A DNA stretch of 64,000 bases from Bradyrhizobium sp. sBnM-33 (GTDB lineage: Bacteria > Pseudomonadota > Alphaproteobacteria > Rhizobiales > Xanthobacteraceae): contig NZ_CP136624.1 in the NCBI RefSeq assembly GCF_032917945.1, positions 7,812,001-7,876,000 of the forward strand, read 5' to 3'. Under the pieces are notes generated by a model, which was given only the letters and a program-made list of their open reading frames with translations, ran no database searches and was not told the DNA's origin. The translations under genes were made by a program, and so were the position numbers. Shown here one piece after another: positions 43,183 to 51,619 of this stretch (position 1 is its first letter; the number at the start of each line of letters is the position of its first letter).

Positions 43183-44369
43183 CGGCCAAGGCTCCGGCGG
43201 CCGCGCCTCACACTGCCGACAATACCGACCTTTATGGCGGTATCGCGCTTGGTATCGCCGCCGCCGCAGCGCTCAGCGTCGCTAACTCGCCGCTCGGCTC
43301 GCAGTATCAGGCGCTGTTGCATACGACCGGCGAGGTGCGGATCGGATCGATCGGACTGAGCAAGACGCTCGAACACTGGATCAACGACGGCTTGATGGCG
43401 GTGTTCTTTCTGCTGGTCGGCCTCGAGATCAAACGCGAGGCGATCGAGGGTACGCTGGCGAGCCCGAAGAAAGCGGCATTGCCCGTGATCGCCGCGTTCG
43501 GCGGATTTATCACGCCGGCCGCCATTTTTGCGGCGGTCAACTGGGGCGATGCCGAGGCGTTGCGCGGCTGGGCGATACCGGCAGCCACCGACATTGCCTT
43601 TGCGCTCGGCGTCTGCGCCATGCTGGGACGCAAGGTACCGGCTTCGCTGAAGACTTTTCTGCTGGCCCTCGCGATCATCGACGACCTAATGGCTATCATC
43701 GTCATCGCGATGTTCTATGCTGTCGATCTTTCGGTTCTAGCGCTGGGGCTCGGCGCACTCGGCATCACTGCGCTCGTGGTTCTCAACCGGCTCGATGTGC
43801 GAAGGCCCGCATTCTATCTGATCGCCGGCCTTTTCACCTGGGTCTGCGTGCTCAAGTCCGGCGTGCATGCGACACTTGCCGGTGTCGCTGTCGGCTTCGC
43901 GATGCCGCTGACCCGGCATAATGGCCACAGCCTGCTCGAGGACACCGAGCATGCACTCAAGCCGTGGGTCAGTTTCGCCATCGTGCCGCTCTTTGCCTTC
44001 GCCAATGCAGGCGTATCGTTTCATGGACTGACCTTGGAAAAGCTGACAGAGCCGATACCACTTGGAATCATCGCGGGGCTGTTCATCGGCAAGCAGATCG
44101 GCGTCTTCGGCGCTTCGCTGCTTGCCGTCAGGCTGGGCCTCGCTGCCATGCCGGACGGGGCCACGACGACGAAGTTTTATGCCACGGCCATCCTGACCGG
44201 CATCGGTTTCACCATGAGCCTCTTCATCGGAACGCTGGCCTTCGACGACGAAGCGGTGCTGAAACAGGTCCGGCTCGGCGTCCTCGCGGCTTCGCTGCTG
44301 TCCGGCATCGTCGCCGCGCTGCTTTTTGCGGCCCTCGGCCGATCAAACGAAGTTCCGGCTTCCCGATAG
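43179..44369 (+). CDS. nhaA: Na+/H+ antiporter NhaA
   Basis: A 396-residue inner-membrane antiporter with about 12 helices that exports Na+ in exchange for protons. The ion-binding Asp pair is in LALAIIDDLMAIIVIAMF (about residues 165-168). The discontinuous helices include PAATDIAFALGVCAMLG and ILTGIGFTMSLFIGTLAF, both NhaA hallmarks. The ATG at 43179 overlaps the tetR stop, implying cotranscription. Length and motifs are intact. Confidence 0.93.
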   Translation: MTAKAPAAAPHTADNTDLYGGIALGIAAAAALSVANSPLGSQYQALLHTTGEVRIGSIGLSKTLEHWINDGLMAVFFLLVGLEIKREAIEGTLASPKKAALPVIAAFGGFITPAAIFAAVNWGDAEALRGWAIPAATDIAFALGVCAMLGRKVPASLKTFLLALAIIDDLMAIIVIAMFYAVDLSVLALGLGALGITALVVLNRLDVRRPAFYLIAGLFTWVCVLKSGVHATLAGVAVGFAMPLTRHNGHSLLEDTEHALKPWVSFAIVPLFAFANAGVSFHGLTLEKLTEPIPLGIIAGLFIGKQIGVFGASLLAVRLGLAAMPDGATTTKFYATAILTGIGFTMSLFIGTLAFDDEAVLKQVRLGVLAASLLSGIVAALLFAALGRSNEVPASR

Positions 44370-44479
44370 GGCGGAGCAAACGCGCCACACCCCCCATGAG
44401 ATCGCAGCCCGGATGGCAGCCGCTGCTTGTATTCGCCATGGGCAAATGATCTAGCTTGTCCAGTCAAGGGCAACGCCGG

Positions 44480-45418
44480 TTGAGCACGAGTTTTACCAGA
44501 TCCACTGCACCGCGCCGTCTGAAACTCGCGCCAGCGCGATCCGTCAGAAGCGTAGCGCTCGGCATGCTGGTGTGGTTTTGCGTTACGGGCCTTGCGCTTG
44601 GAAAAGACGAAGGCGACGGTGAGGAGGATGCGGGCAAGGCAAAACCAGCTCTGCCGAACTTCTACCTCGATATGAGAACCATCTACTCGACGCTGCCCGC
44701 CGGCTCGCTCTCGATCGGATTCAGCGCGCCTCCGTTGTTATCGAGGCTGGCGAACCTTTCCTCGCTCCGAACCCTTACCTCGCCGTCCAGCCAAAGCGTC
44801 TCGGTCGACCTGCCCTTGACCGTCGATGTCAACGATCGGCTCTCGGTCTATGGCGGGGTCAGCGGAGCCACCTCGCAGGCGAGTACCGATCCCTGGACGA
44901 TGTTCTCGATCTACGCCTTCACCGTCGGATTTCAGGCCGACCTCTATCAACAGAACGGCGGAATGTTTCCGACCATCACCATTCAAGCCAACGCGACGCG
45001 ATCGATTTCGGACGCGCCGCTGGCCACGACGGCCTACAACACCATCCTCGAGGCGGGCTACGCGCTGGACGCGGACGAGACGCGCGGGTTGCTGGCGGGG
45101 ATGCAATACACCAGGGTTCTGGTCGATACCCCGCTCGCCCGTGTCAGTCCCGACGTTATGGGCTATGTCGGCGGCTATTATCAGTGGGACAACAACTGGA
45201 AGCTTACCGGCCGCTTCGGCGTGCAATCCTTCGGCGGCGCGCAGCTTCTGAACCTGACGCCGTTTCCCGCGTTCACGCAGCCGATCGTGCGCTTCGACCT
45301 CGACCGGATGGATGACGACGATAATCGGCTGTTCGGTATCACCGCGCAGATCGCCTGGACGCCGAAGCCATCGTATCAGCTAACGCTGCGAACGCCGCTC
45401 TACGCGATCAAGAACTAG
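44480..45418 (+). CDS. Exported hypothetical protein, probable outer-membrane beta-barrel
   Basis: About 312 residues from a TTG at 44480 (AAGGG upstream). A TTG at 44456 or an ATG near 44561 are alternatives. A basic leader and hydrophobic segment (VALGMLVWFCVTGLALG) are followed by an acidic linker and many alternating amphipathic strands with aromatic girdles (SVYGGVSGATSQ, TVGFQADLYQQ, GYVGGYYQWDNNWKLTGRFGVQSFGG, ITAQIAWTPKPSYQLTLRTPLYAIKN). The pattern and terminal residues fit a beta-barrel of 10-14 strands. Family not recognised; no operon partner. Confidence 0.65.
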   Translation: MSTSFTRSTAPRRLKLAPARSVRSVALGMLVWFCVTGLALGKDEGDGEEDAGKAKPALPNFYLDMRTIYSTLPAGSLSIGFSAPPLLSRLANLSSLRTLTSPSSQSVSVDLPLTVDVNDRLSVYGGVSGATSQASTDPWTMFSIYAFTVGFQADLYQQNGGMFPTITIQANATRSISDAPLATTAYNTILEAGYALDADETRGLLAGMQYTRVLVDTPLARVSPDVMGYVGGYYQWDNNWKLTGRFGVQSFGGAQLLNLTPFPAFTQPIVRFDLDRMDDDDNRLFGITAQIAWTPKPSYQLTLRTPLYAIKN

Positions 45419-45506
45419 CGGCGACGTTACGGCAAGAGCCGCCGAGACCGATGGTCCGGCAACAGCCGTTTGACGGATCGGAACCGGTCTACGAATCGGG
45501 CCACTC

Positions 45507-48164
45507 TCATGCCGGATGCGGATCGCGCACGGCCATGCCGCGCAATAGCTTGCTGATCTCCGGCTTGCAGGCGCCGCAATTGGTGCCGGCCTTCAGGCGC
45601 CGGCCGACGTCGTCGACGCTGGCTGCACCTTTATGGATTTCGGCGGATATCTGATGCTGCCCGACGCCGAAGCACGAGCAGACGATTGGCCCGATGTCGT
45701 CGCCTGTATCGAGCGGCTGCCCCGTCAGCAGCGACATCCGCGCACTCGGTGACAATTCCTGTTCCGCGAACAGGCCGGAGAGCCACGACCGCGAGACCAG
45801 CCTGTGATCGGGCGCGATAAACACGCAACCTTCCAGCCGACCGTCGCGAACAGCGGCGTAGCGGAAACGGCCGGCCTTCGGATCGCGATAGGCAATCCAT
45901 TCGATGTCGTGTCCGACGCCGAGTTGCGCCCGCGCCCAATCGCGCCAGCTCGGCGGCCGCTCGTCACCAGCAAGCTCCATCCGCCAGCACGTCCCTGAAA
46001 GCCCGCCGACCCAATAACCCGCGGCGGGACGCTCGATCTCCCGGCGGCTGAGGATGAAGGCATGCCATTTCGGCAAGTAAGCCGCCGCCCTGACCGGCGT
46101 GTGCTTGGATTCCGGCTGTCCGGAGATCGGATCGGTCGCTGGATTGACCAGTGCGTTGACCCAGCCGTCGCCGGCGTACTCGCCGTTCCAGTGCATCGGC
46201 ACGAACACGCAGCCGCGCCGCTGCTCGGCGGTGACGACAACGCGCGCCACCATCTCGCCCCACGGGCTGGTCAGCCGCGCGAGGCCGCCATTCTCGACGC
46301 CGGCTGCGCGTGCATCGTCGGGGTGAAATTCCGCACACGGCTCGAAGATGTGCGCCAGCAGCCGCGGCGATTTCCCGGTCCGCGTCATGGTGTGCCATTG
46401 ATCGCGTACCCGCCCGGTATTGAGCACCAGCGGATAATCGCGGCTGGTCGCGTTCACGGCAGCACGCGGCGTCACCGGCACGAAACGGGCCTTGCGGTCG
46501 GCGGTGAAGAATTCGCCTGTCTCGAACATCCGCGGCGTGCCGGTCGGATATTCCCGCGTCACAGGCCACTGGATCGGAGTAAGCGCGTCGTAAGCGCGAT
46601 CGTCGAGCGTCTTCAGCGCGGACAGATCGAAATCGCGCGTCCCGTCATTCTCGAAGCTGGAAAGCCCGGCGTGCTCGCGGAAGATCGCGGCAGCGTTTGG
46701 ATACTCGAACCCCGAAAAACCCATGCGCCGGGCGACGTCGCAGACCGCCTGCCAATCGGCCCTTGCAGCGCCGGGCGCCGGCAGGAACGATCGCTGCCTG
46801 GAAATGCGGCGTTCGGAATTAGTGACGGTGCCGTCCTTTTCGCCCCAGGTGAGCGCAGGCAGCAATACATGGGCATGACGCGTAGTGTCGGTGTGCCGCA
46901 TGCAGTCGGAGACGACGACAAGCTCGCACGCCTCGAGCGCGCGGCGCACGCGATCGGCATCCGGCAGGCTGACCAGAGGATTGGTAGACATGATCCAGAC
47001 CGCCTTGATGCGCCGATCGGCGATCGCGTCGAACATGTCGATGGCCTTGAGGCCCAGTTTGTCCGCGATCACAGGCGATTGCCAGAAGCGTTGAACGACG
47101 TCGCGGTGCTGCGGGTTCTCGATCTCCATATGGGCGGCAAGCTGGTTGGCCAGCCCGCCGACTTCGCGGCCGCCCATGGCGTTGGGCTGTCCGGTCAGCG
47201 AGAACGGCCCCATACCGGGCCGCCCGATGCGGCCGGTCAACAAATGACAGTTGATGATCGAATTGACCTTATCGACGCCGCTGCTCGACTGGTTGATACC
47301 TTGCGAATAGAGCGTGACGACCCGGTCGGTTTTGGCAAACCAGTCGAAGAACAACGCCACGGCGCCCTCTGACAGACCGCAGATGTCGGCGGTGTGCGCA
47401 ACCGTCTGGCCGGCGACCTGCTGCAGCGCGGCTTCGGCGCCGGTGGTGAAGCCATCCACGAATGCGCGATCGATGGCGTTGCGCGATGCAAGATGCGCAA
47501 GCAACCCGTTGAACAGCACGGAGTCGCTGCCCGAGCGAAGCGGCAGGTGCAGATCGGCGCCATCACATGTCGCGGTCCGCCGCGGGTCGATCACGACGAT
47601 GCGGCACGCAGGATTGTTGGCCTTGGCCGCCACCATGCGCTGGTAAAGGATCGGATGGCACCAAGCGGCATTGGAGCCTACCAGAACAAGAAGATCGGCG
47701 GTTTCGAGATCCTCATAGCAGCCCGGAACGGTATCGCTGCCGAACGCACGCTTGTGGCCCGCCACGCTCGACGCCATGCACAGCCGGGAATTGGTGTCGA
47801 TGTTCGCAGTGCCGATGAAGCCCTTGGCGAGCTTGTTGATGACGTAATAGTCCTCGGTGAGAATCTGGCCGGAGACGTAGAACGCGATCGAATCGGGTCC
47901 ATGCTCGCGGATGGTTCTGCCAAATCCCTCCGCGACATGGTCGAGCGCCGTATCCCAGCTCGTTTCTTGCCCGTTGACCACGGGAGCGAGCAGCCGCCCC
48001 TCAAGGCCGATGGTCTCGGCGAGCGCCGAGCCTTTCGCGCACAGCCGCCCGAAATTGGCGGGATGCAGCGGATCGCCCCGGACGGTCACGGCGCCGGCGG
48101 GACCCCGGTCAGCGACAACGCCGCAGCCTACCCCGCAATACGGACAGGTTGTCTTCACTGGCAC
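45507..48164 (-). CDS. nasA: Assimilatory nitrate reductase catalytic subunit (Mo-bis-MGD)
   Basis: An 885-residue cytoplasmic enzyme reducing nitrate to nitrite. The N-terminal [4Fe-4S] ligands are TCPYCGVGC (C7, C10, C14) and RLCAKG (C42). The molybdopterin oxidoreductase core has TNSRLCMASSVAGHKRAFGSD with the likely Mo-Cys, and DPRRTATCDGADLHLPLRSGSD. The dinucleotide-binding domain and a C-terminal BFD-type [2Fe-2S] domain (IVCSCFGVG ... TNCGACKPE, about 832-868) follow. It starts with GTG at 48164, 12 bases after nirD. The same enzyme is called nasC in some Bradyrhizobium reports. Confidence 0.94.
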   Translation of the reverse strand: MPVKTTCPYCGVGCGVVADRGPAGAVTVRGDPLHPANFGRLCAKGSALAETIGLEGRLLAPVVNGQETSWDTALDHVAEGFGRTIREHGPDSIAFYVSGQILTEDYYVINKLAKGFIGTANIDTNSRLCMASSVAGHKRAFGSDTVPGCYEDLETADLLVLVGSNAAWCHPILYQRMVAAKANNPACRIVVIDPRRTATCDGADLHLPLRSGSDSVLFNGLLAHLASRNAIDRAFVDGFTTGAEAALQQVAGQTVAHTADICGLSEGAVALFFDWFAKTDRVVTLYSQGINQSSSGVDKVNSIINCHLLTGRIGRPGMGPFSLTGQPNAMGGREVGGLANQLAAHMEIENPQHRDVVQRFWQSPVIADKLGLKAIDMFDAIADRRIKAVWIMSTNPLVSLPDADRVRRALEACELVVVSDCMRHTDTTRHAHVLLPALTWGEKDGTVTNSERRISRQRSFLPAPGAARADWQAVCDVARRMGFSGFEYPNAAAIFREHAGLSSFENDGTRDFDLSALKTLDDRAYDALTPIQWPVTREYPTGTPRMFETGEFFTADRKARFVPVTPRAAVNATSRDYPLVLNTGRVRDQWHTMTRTGKSPRLLAHIFEPCAEFHPDDARAAGVENGGLARLTSPWGEMVARVVVTAEQRRGCVFVPMHWNGEYAGDGWVNALVNPATDPISGQPESKHTPVRAAAYLPKWHAFILSRREIERPAAGYWVGGLSGTCWRMELAGDERPPSWRDWARAQLGVGHDIEWIAYRDPKAGRFRYAAVRDGRLEGCVFIAPDHRLVSRSWLSGLFAEQELSPSARMSLLTGQPLDTGDDIGPIVCSCFGVGQHQISAEIHKGAASVDDVGRRLKAGTNCGACKPEISKLLRGMAVRDPHPA

Positions 48165-48176
48165 GGGCGATCACCC

Positions 48177-48512
48177 TCACTCGGCGGGCACAGCCGCTGC
48201 CGTTTGGACGCTAAGCCAGACCATGCCGTTCTCCACCTTGGTCGGATGCGCGCGCGTGCATCCCTCGTCGGGCGCGACCGCCATGCCGCTCTTGAGTTCG
48301 ATGACGAAATTGTGCAGCGGACAGGTCACGCGCTTGTTGTGGACGATGCCTTGCGACAAGGGTCCGCCCTTGTGCGGACAGCGGTCGTCGAGCGCGAACA
48401 CCTCGTCCTCGCTGGTCCGGAATACCGCAATGTCTCCGGACGCCGTCCGCACCACGCGCGAGCCGAGAACGGGAATGTCGTTCAACGCCCCGATTTCGAT
48501 CCATTTGGTCAT
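48177..48512 (-). CDS. nirD: Nitrite reductase small subunit (Rieske)
   Basis: A 111-residue NirD. The Rieske [2Fe-2S] ligands are in DDRCPHKGGPLSQG and TCPLHNFVIELKSG. It joins NirB in the NAD(P)H-dependent reduction of nitrite to ammonium. The ATG at 48512 overlaps the nirB stop by 4 bases (ATGA). Confidence 0.94.
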   Translation of the reverse strand: MTKWIEIGALNDIPVLGSRVVRTASGDIAVFRTSEDEVFALDDRCPHKGGPLSQGIVHNKRVTCPLHNFVIELKSGMAVAPDEGCTRAHPTKVENGMVWLSVQTAAAVPAE

Positions 48513-50968
48513 GCGAGTTCGAGCTCCGCCAGCGGGGTGAATTCGTTACGATCGACGCCGCGCTGCGCGCGCGCCGCCCAGGGATCGCTCTGCGAAAATT
48601 GCTGCGAGTAGGCGAAGCGGCTGAACAGCGCCTTGCGGTTGGCGACATCGTCGACCACCTGCTTGCGGATCGCATCGAGACCGACCCGATCGCACCACTT
48701 GTACATACGTTCCAGATACCAGCCCTGTTCGCGATAGAGCTGCGTTAGCGCGGCGATGATTTCGAGCGTCTCCTCCTCCGTCGCTGCCTTCGCCAGGAAT
48801 TCGGTTCCCTTGATGTGAAGACCGGCAGCGCCGGCGAAATGGATCTCGAACCCGGAATCGACGCAGACGACGCCGACGTCCTTGCAGGTCGCTTCCGCGC
48901 AGTTGCGCGGACAGCCGGAGACTGCGAGCTTCACCTTGGCCGGCGTCCACGAGCCCCACATGAACTTTTCGAGCTTGATGCCGAGGCCGGTCGAATCTTG
49001 CGTGCCGAAACGGCACCATTCCGATCCAACACAGGTCTTCACCGTTCGCAATCCCTTGGCATAGGCATGGCCCGACACCATGCCTGCACTGTTGAGATCG
49101 GCCCAGACCGCGGGCAGGTCCTCCTTCTTCACGCCCAGAAGATCGATGCGCTGTCCGCCGGTCACCTTGACCGTCGGAATCTTGAACTTGTCGGCGACGT
49201 CGGCGATGGCGCGCAATTCATCCGGCGTCGTGACGCCGCCCCACATCCGCGGCACGACAGAGTACGTTCCGTCCTTCTGGATATTGGCGTGAACTCGCTC
49301 GTTGATGTAGCGCGACTGCTGATCGTCGCGATACTCGCCCGGCCAGGTCGCGAGTAGATAATAGTTCAGGGCAGGCCGGCAGGAGTGGCACCCGTTCGGC
49401 GTTTTCCAGTCCATGAACTTCATGACATCGGGGATGGTCTTCAAGCTGTTCTCGACGATGACGCGGCGCGCATCATCGTGGCTGTGATCGGTGCACGCGC
49501 ACATCGGCTTGACCTTCGGCGCCGCCGAATAGTCACCGCCGAGCGTGAAAGCGAGAACCTGCTCGACCAGACCGGTACAGGAGCCGCACGATGACGATGC
49601 CTTGGTGTGGGCACGCACGTCGTCGATCGTGAAGAGTTTCTTTTCGCTGATCGCCTTGACGATCGTCCCCTTGCAGACGCCGTTGCATCCGCAGATTTCC
49701 GCATCGTCGCTCATGGCGGCTACCGAGTTCTTGCCGCTATGGCCGCCGTCGCCGAGATTGGCGGCGCCGAACACCAGCCGCTCGCGCATCTGCGAAACGT
49801 CGGTGCCGTCGCGCAGATGCTGGAAGTACCACGGGCCGTCGATGGTATCGCCATAGAGCACGGCGCCGACGATCTTCTTGTCGCGCAGGATGATGCGCTT
49901 GTAGACGCCGCGGGAGGCGTCCTGCATGACGATCTCTTCCTTGTCCGCACCCGGCGCGAAGTCGCCGGCGGAGAACAGGTCGATCCCGGTCACCTTCAGT
50001 TTGGTCGAGACCACCGACCCGTCATAGGTAGCGAAGCCTTTCATCGCGAGGTGGTTGGCGCAAACCTTGGCCTGGTCGAACAAGGGAGCCACGAGACCGT
50101 AGGTCTGGCGCCGGTGCTGCACGCATTCGCCGACGGCATAGATTCGTCCGTCGTAGGTCTGCATGGTGTCGGAGACCACAATGCCGCGCTCGCAATACAG
50201 CCCTGCCTTGCGCGCCAACTCGACATTCGGGCGGATGCCGACCGCCATCACGACCAGATCCGCAGGGATCTCCTCGCCGTCGGCGAAGCGTACGCCGGTC
50301 ACGCGATCCTCGCCGAGAATAGCTTCCGTTTGCGCCGGCATCTTGAACACCATGCCGCGCTCTTCCAGCGACTTGCGCAGCAATCCACCTGCGACCTGAT
50401 CGAGCTGGCGTTCCATCAGCGTGTCGAGCAGATGCACGACGGTGACGTTCATGCCGCGCTTCATCAAGCCGTTGGCAGCCTCGAGGCCGAGCAGACCGCC
50501 GCCGATCACGACGGCATTCTTGAAGCTCGTCGAGGCCTGAACCATTTGCTCGACGTCCTGGATGTCGCGAAAGCCGATGACGCCCCGGAGGTCCTTGCCC
50601 GGAAGCGGCAACATGATCGGGTTCGAGCCGGTAGCGATCAGCAGGCGATCATAAGGTACCCGCGCGCCCTCTCTCGTCACGACTTCGCAGGTACGCCGAT
50701 CGATCATCTCGATCATCTCGCCCTTGCGCAGTGTGATTCCGTTGTCCTCGTACCACTGCTCCGTGTTGAGCATGATGTCGTCGACGGTTTTTTCGCCGGC
50801 AAGCACGGGCGATAGCAGAATTCGATTGTAATTGCCGTATGGCTCGGAGCCGAAGACGGTGATGTCATAGAGATGGGGCGCTCGGTCGAGCAGCAATTCC
50901 ACCGTGCGGATGCCGGCCATTCCGTTGCCGATCACCACCAGCTTTGGCTTGTTTACTTTATCGAGCAT
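48509..50968 (-). CDS. nirB: NAD(P)H-nitrite reductase large subunit
   Basis: 819 residues. An N-terminal FAD/NAD module (VVIGNGMAGIRT; VIGGGLLGLEAANGL near residue 160) leads to a BFD-like [2Fe-2S] segment (CGCNGVCKG ... SSCGSCTGL, about 423-460). The siroheme/[4Fe-4S] catalytic half has TCVGSEWCRFGT (about 640) and CPRNCAEATCKDVG (about 685). Six-electron reduction of nitrite to ammonium in the cytoplasm. The ATG at 50968 has AAGG upstream and follows a 130-nt leader from the predicted promoter. First gene of nirB-nirD-nasA. Confidence 0.94.
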   Translation of the reverse strand: MLDKVNKPKLVVIGNGMAGIRTVELLLDRAPHLYDITVFGSEPYGNYNRILLSPVLAGEKTVDDIMLNTEQWYEDNGITLRKGEMIEMIDRRTCEVVTREGARVPYDRLLIATGSNPIMLPLPGKDLRGVIGFRDIQDVEQMVQASTSFKNAVVIGGGLLGLEAANGLMKRGMNVTVVHLLDTLMERQLDQVAGGLLRKSLEERGMVFKMPAQTEAILGEDRVTGVRFADGEEIPADLVVMAVGIRPNVELARKAGLYCERGIVVSDTMQTYDGRIYAVGECVQHRRQTYGLVAPLFDQAKVCANHLAMKGFATYDGSVVSTKLKVTGIDLFSAGDFAPGADKEEIVMQDASRGVYKRIILRDKKIVGAVLYGDTIDGPWYFQHLRDGTDVSQMRERLVFGAANLGDGGHSGKNSVAAMSDDAEICGCNGVCKGTIVKAISEKKLFTIDDVRAHTKASSSCGSCTGLVEQVLAFTLGGDYSAAPKVKPMCACTDHSHDDARRVIVENSLKTIPDVMKFMDWKTPNGCHSCRPALNYYLLATWPGEYRDDQQSRYINERVHANIQKDGTYSVVPRMWGGVTTPDELRAIADVADKFKIPTVKVTGGQRIDLLGVKKEDLPAVWADLNSAGMVSGHAYAKGLRTVKTCVGSEWCRFGTQDSTGLGIKLEKFMWGSWTPAKVKLAVSGCPRNCAEATCKDVGVVCVDSGFEIHFAGAAGLHIKGTEFLAKAATEEETLEIIAALTQLYREQGWYLERMYKWCDRVGLDAIRKQVVDDVANRKALFSRFAYSQQFSQSDPWAARAQRGVDRNEFTPLAELELA

Positions 50969-51058
50969 GCTCTGCCTTCTGATCCAGGTTCCGATGGCCC
51001 CGCTCGGCGACGCAACTGTGCATCGTCGATCGGCGAGAATTGTTGATGATTGAGGAGC

Positions 51059-51095
51059 GCCCATCGGCGGGCAGAGTATCGTCGACTATGACGAT
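51059..51095 (-). promoter_or_regulatory. Candidate ANTAR/NasT-type two-hairpin leader of nirB
   Basis: On the nirB strand: hairpin 1 has stem ATCGTC/GACGAT and six-base loop ATAGTC (51095-51078). After a 5-nt linker, hairpin 2 has stem GCCC/GGGC and six-base loop GCCGAT (51072-51059). ANTAR proteins such as NasT bind pairs of hexaloop hairpins with A at loop position 1 and G at 4. Hairpin 1 fits both; hairpin 2 fits only G4. Confidence 0.4.
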
Positions 51096-51109
51096 CGAGA
51101 TCTCATGTA

Positions 51110-51126
51110 TTCAAGAGACGTGCCAA
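51110..51126 (-). promoter_or_regulatory. Near-consensus sigma-54 promoter toward nirB
   Basis: Minus-strand TTGGCACGTCTCTTGAA: TTGGCACG -24 box and TTG of -12 at consensus spacing, but -12 reads GA instead of GC. The start would be about 51100, leaving a 130-nt leader that contains the hairpin pair. Confidence 0.4.
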
Positions 51127-51187
51127 CGCCGAACCCGTAATTCTTCGGGCGCAACACGCGGCGTCAGCCGGTAAATCGTTAATTGGC

Positions 51188-51203
51188 TGCACCTTCGCGT
51201 GCA
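51188..51203. promoter_or_regulatory. NtrC-like dyad
   Basis: TGCAC (51188-51192), 6 bases, GTGCA (51199-51203). NtrC sites are TGCACC-N5-GGTGCA; here the spacer is one base short. It is placed between the two divergent sigma-54-type promoters, as expected for a shared enhancer. Confidence 0.35.
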
Positions 51204-51237
51204 TGGATGCCCAAAAAATCACCCGTAAGGGTTATCC

Positions 51238-51249
51238 GTTGTGCACAAC
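51238..51249. promoter_or_regulatory. 12-bp perfect palindrome GTTGTGCACAAC
   Basis: A self-complementary 12-mer in the nitrate control region. The binding protein is unknown; it resembles half-sites of LacI/GntR-type regulators. Confidence 0.35.
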
Positions 51250-51483
51250 CCGAATACTTCACCGTGACTCGATGGCAATGTGCCCGTGGAAATAGCACGG
51301 CACCGGACTGGCGGCTTTCAGGAGAGCTTTTCCGTTAATACCTCGCACAGCATAATAAAACACCACACTGCACGTTCGAGCGGCTGGTTTTGCCAATAAA
51401 CGGAGCAGCGGCCGCATTCGCGGCAGTTTGGGCGCACTTGGCAAGGTACTGCAAATACACGCCAAGTGGCGCGCTTGTCTGTC

Positions 51484-51499
51484 TGGCACGTGAATTGCT
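51484..51499 (+). promoter_or_regulatory. Consensus sigma-54 promoter toward the nitrate transporter
   Basis: TGGCAC (51484-51489), N5, TTGCT (51495-51499), with GG and GC exactly 10 bases apart as RpoN requires. The predicted start is about 51510, giving a 110-nt leader before the ATG at 51620. A perfect 8-bp inverted repeat CACTTGGC/GCCAAGTG (51435-51442, 51461-51468) lies just upstream. Confidence 0.72.
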
Positions 51500-51501
51500 G
51501 A

Positions 51502-51595
51502 CGTTGAGACCTAGAGTGCGTCTCAACGACGAGCCGACTCGCTTCCCAAATTCCGTCTCTTTGTGCCGAGATCCCGCGCGGCCCGCGCGGTATCA
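51502..51595 (+). promoter_or_regulatory. Two-hairpin leader of the nitrate transporter gene
   Basis: Hairpin 1: CGTTGAGAC (51502-51510) with GTCTCAACG (51520-51528), 9-nt loop. Hairpin 2: CCGCGC (51575-51580) with GCGCGG (51586-51591), 5-nt loop, extended by GAT/ATC outside (51571-51595). The stems are perfect and lie in the predicted leader, suggesting attenuation or antitermination control. Confidence 0.5.
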
Positions 51596-51619
51596 CACGC
51601 CGCTGTTCGAGGCTGCTCG

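Noticed and set aside
51444..51462. Minus-strand TTGGCGTG...TTTGCA element as another sigma-54 promoter for nirB
   Set aside because: GG to GC distance is 9, not 10; RpoN tolerates little spacing change.
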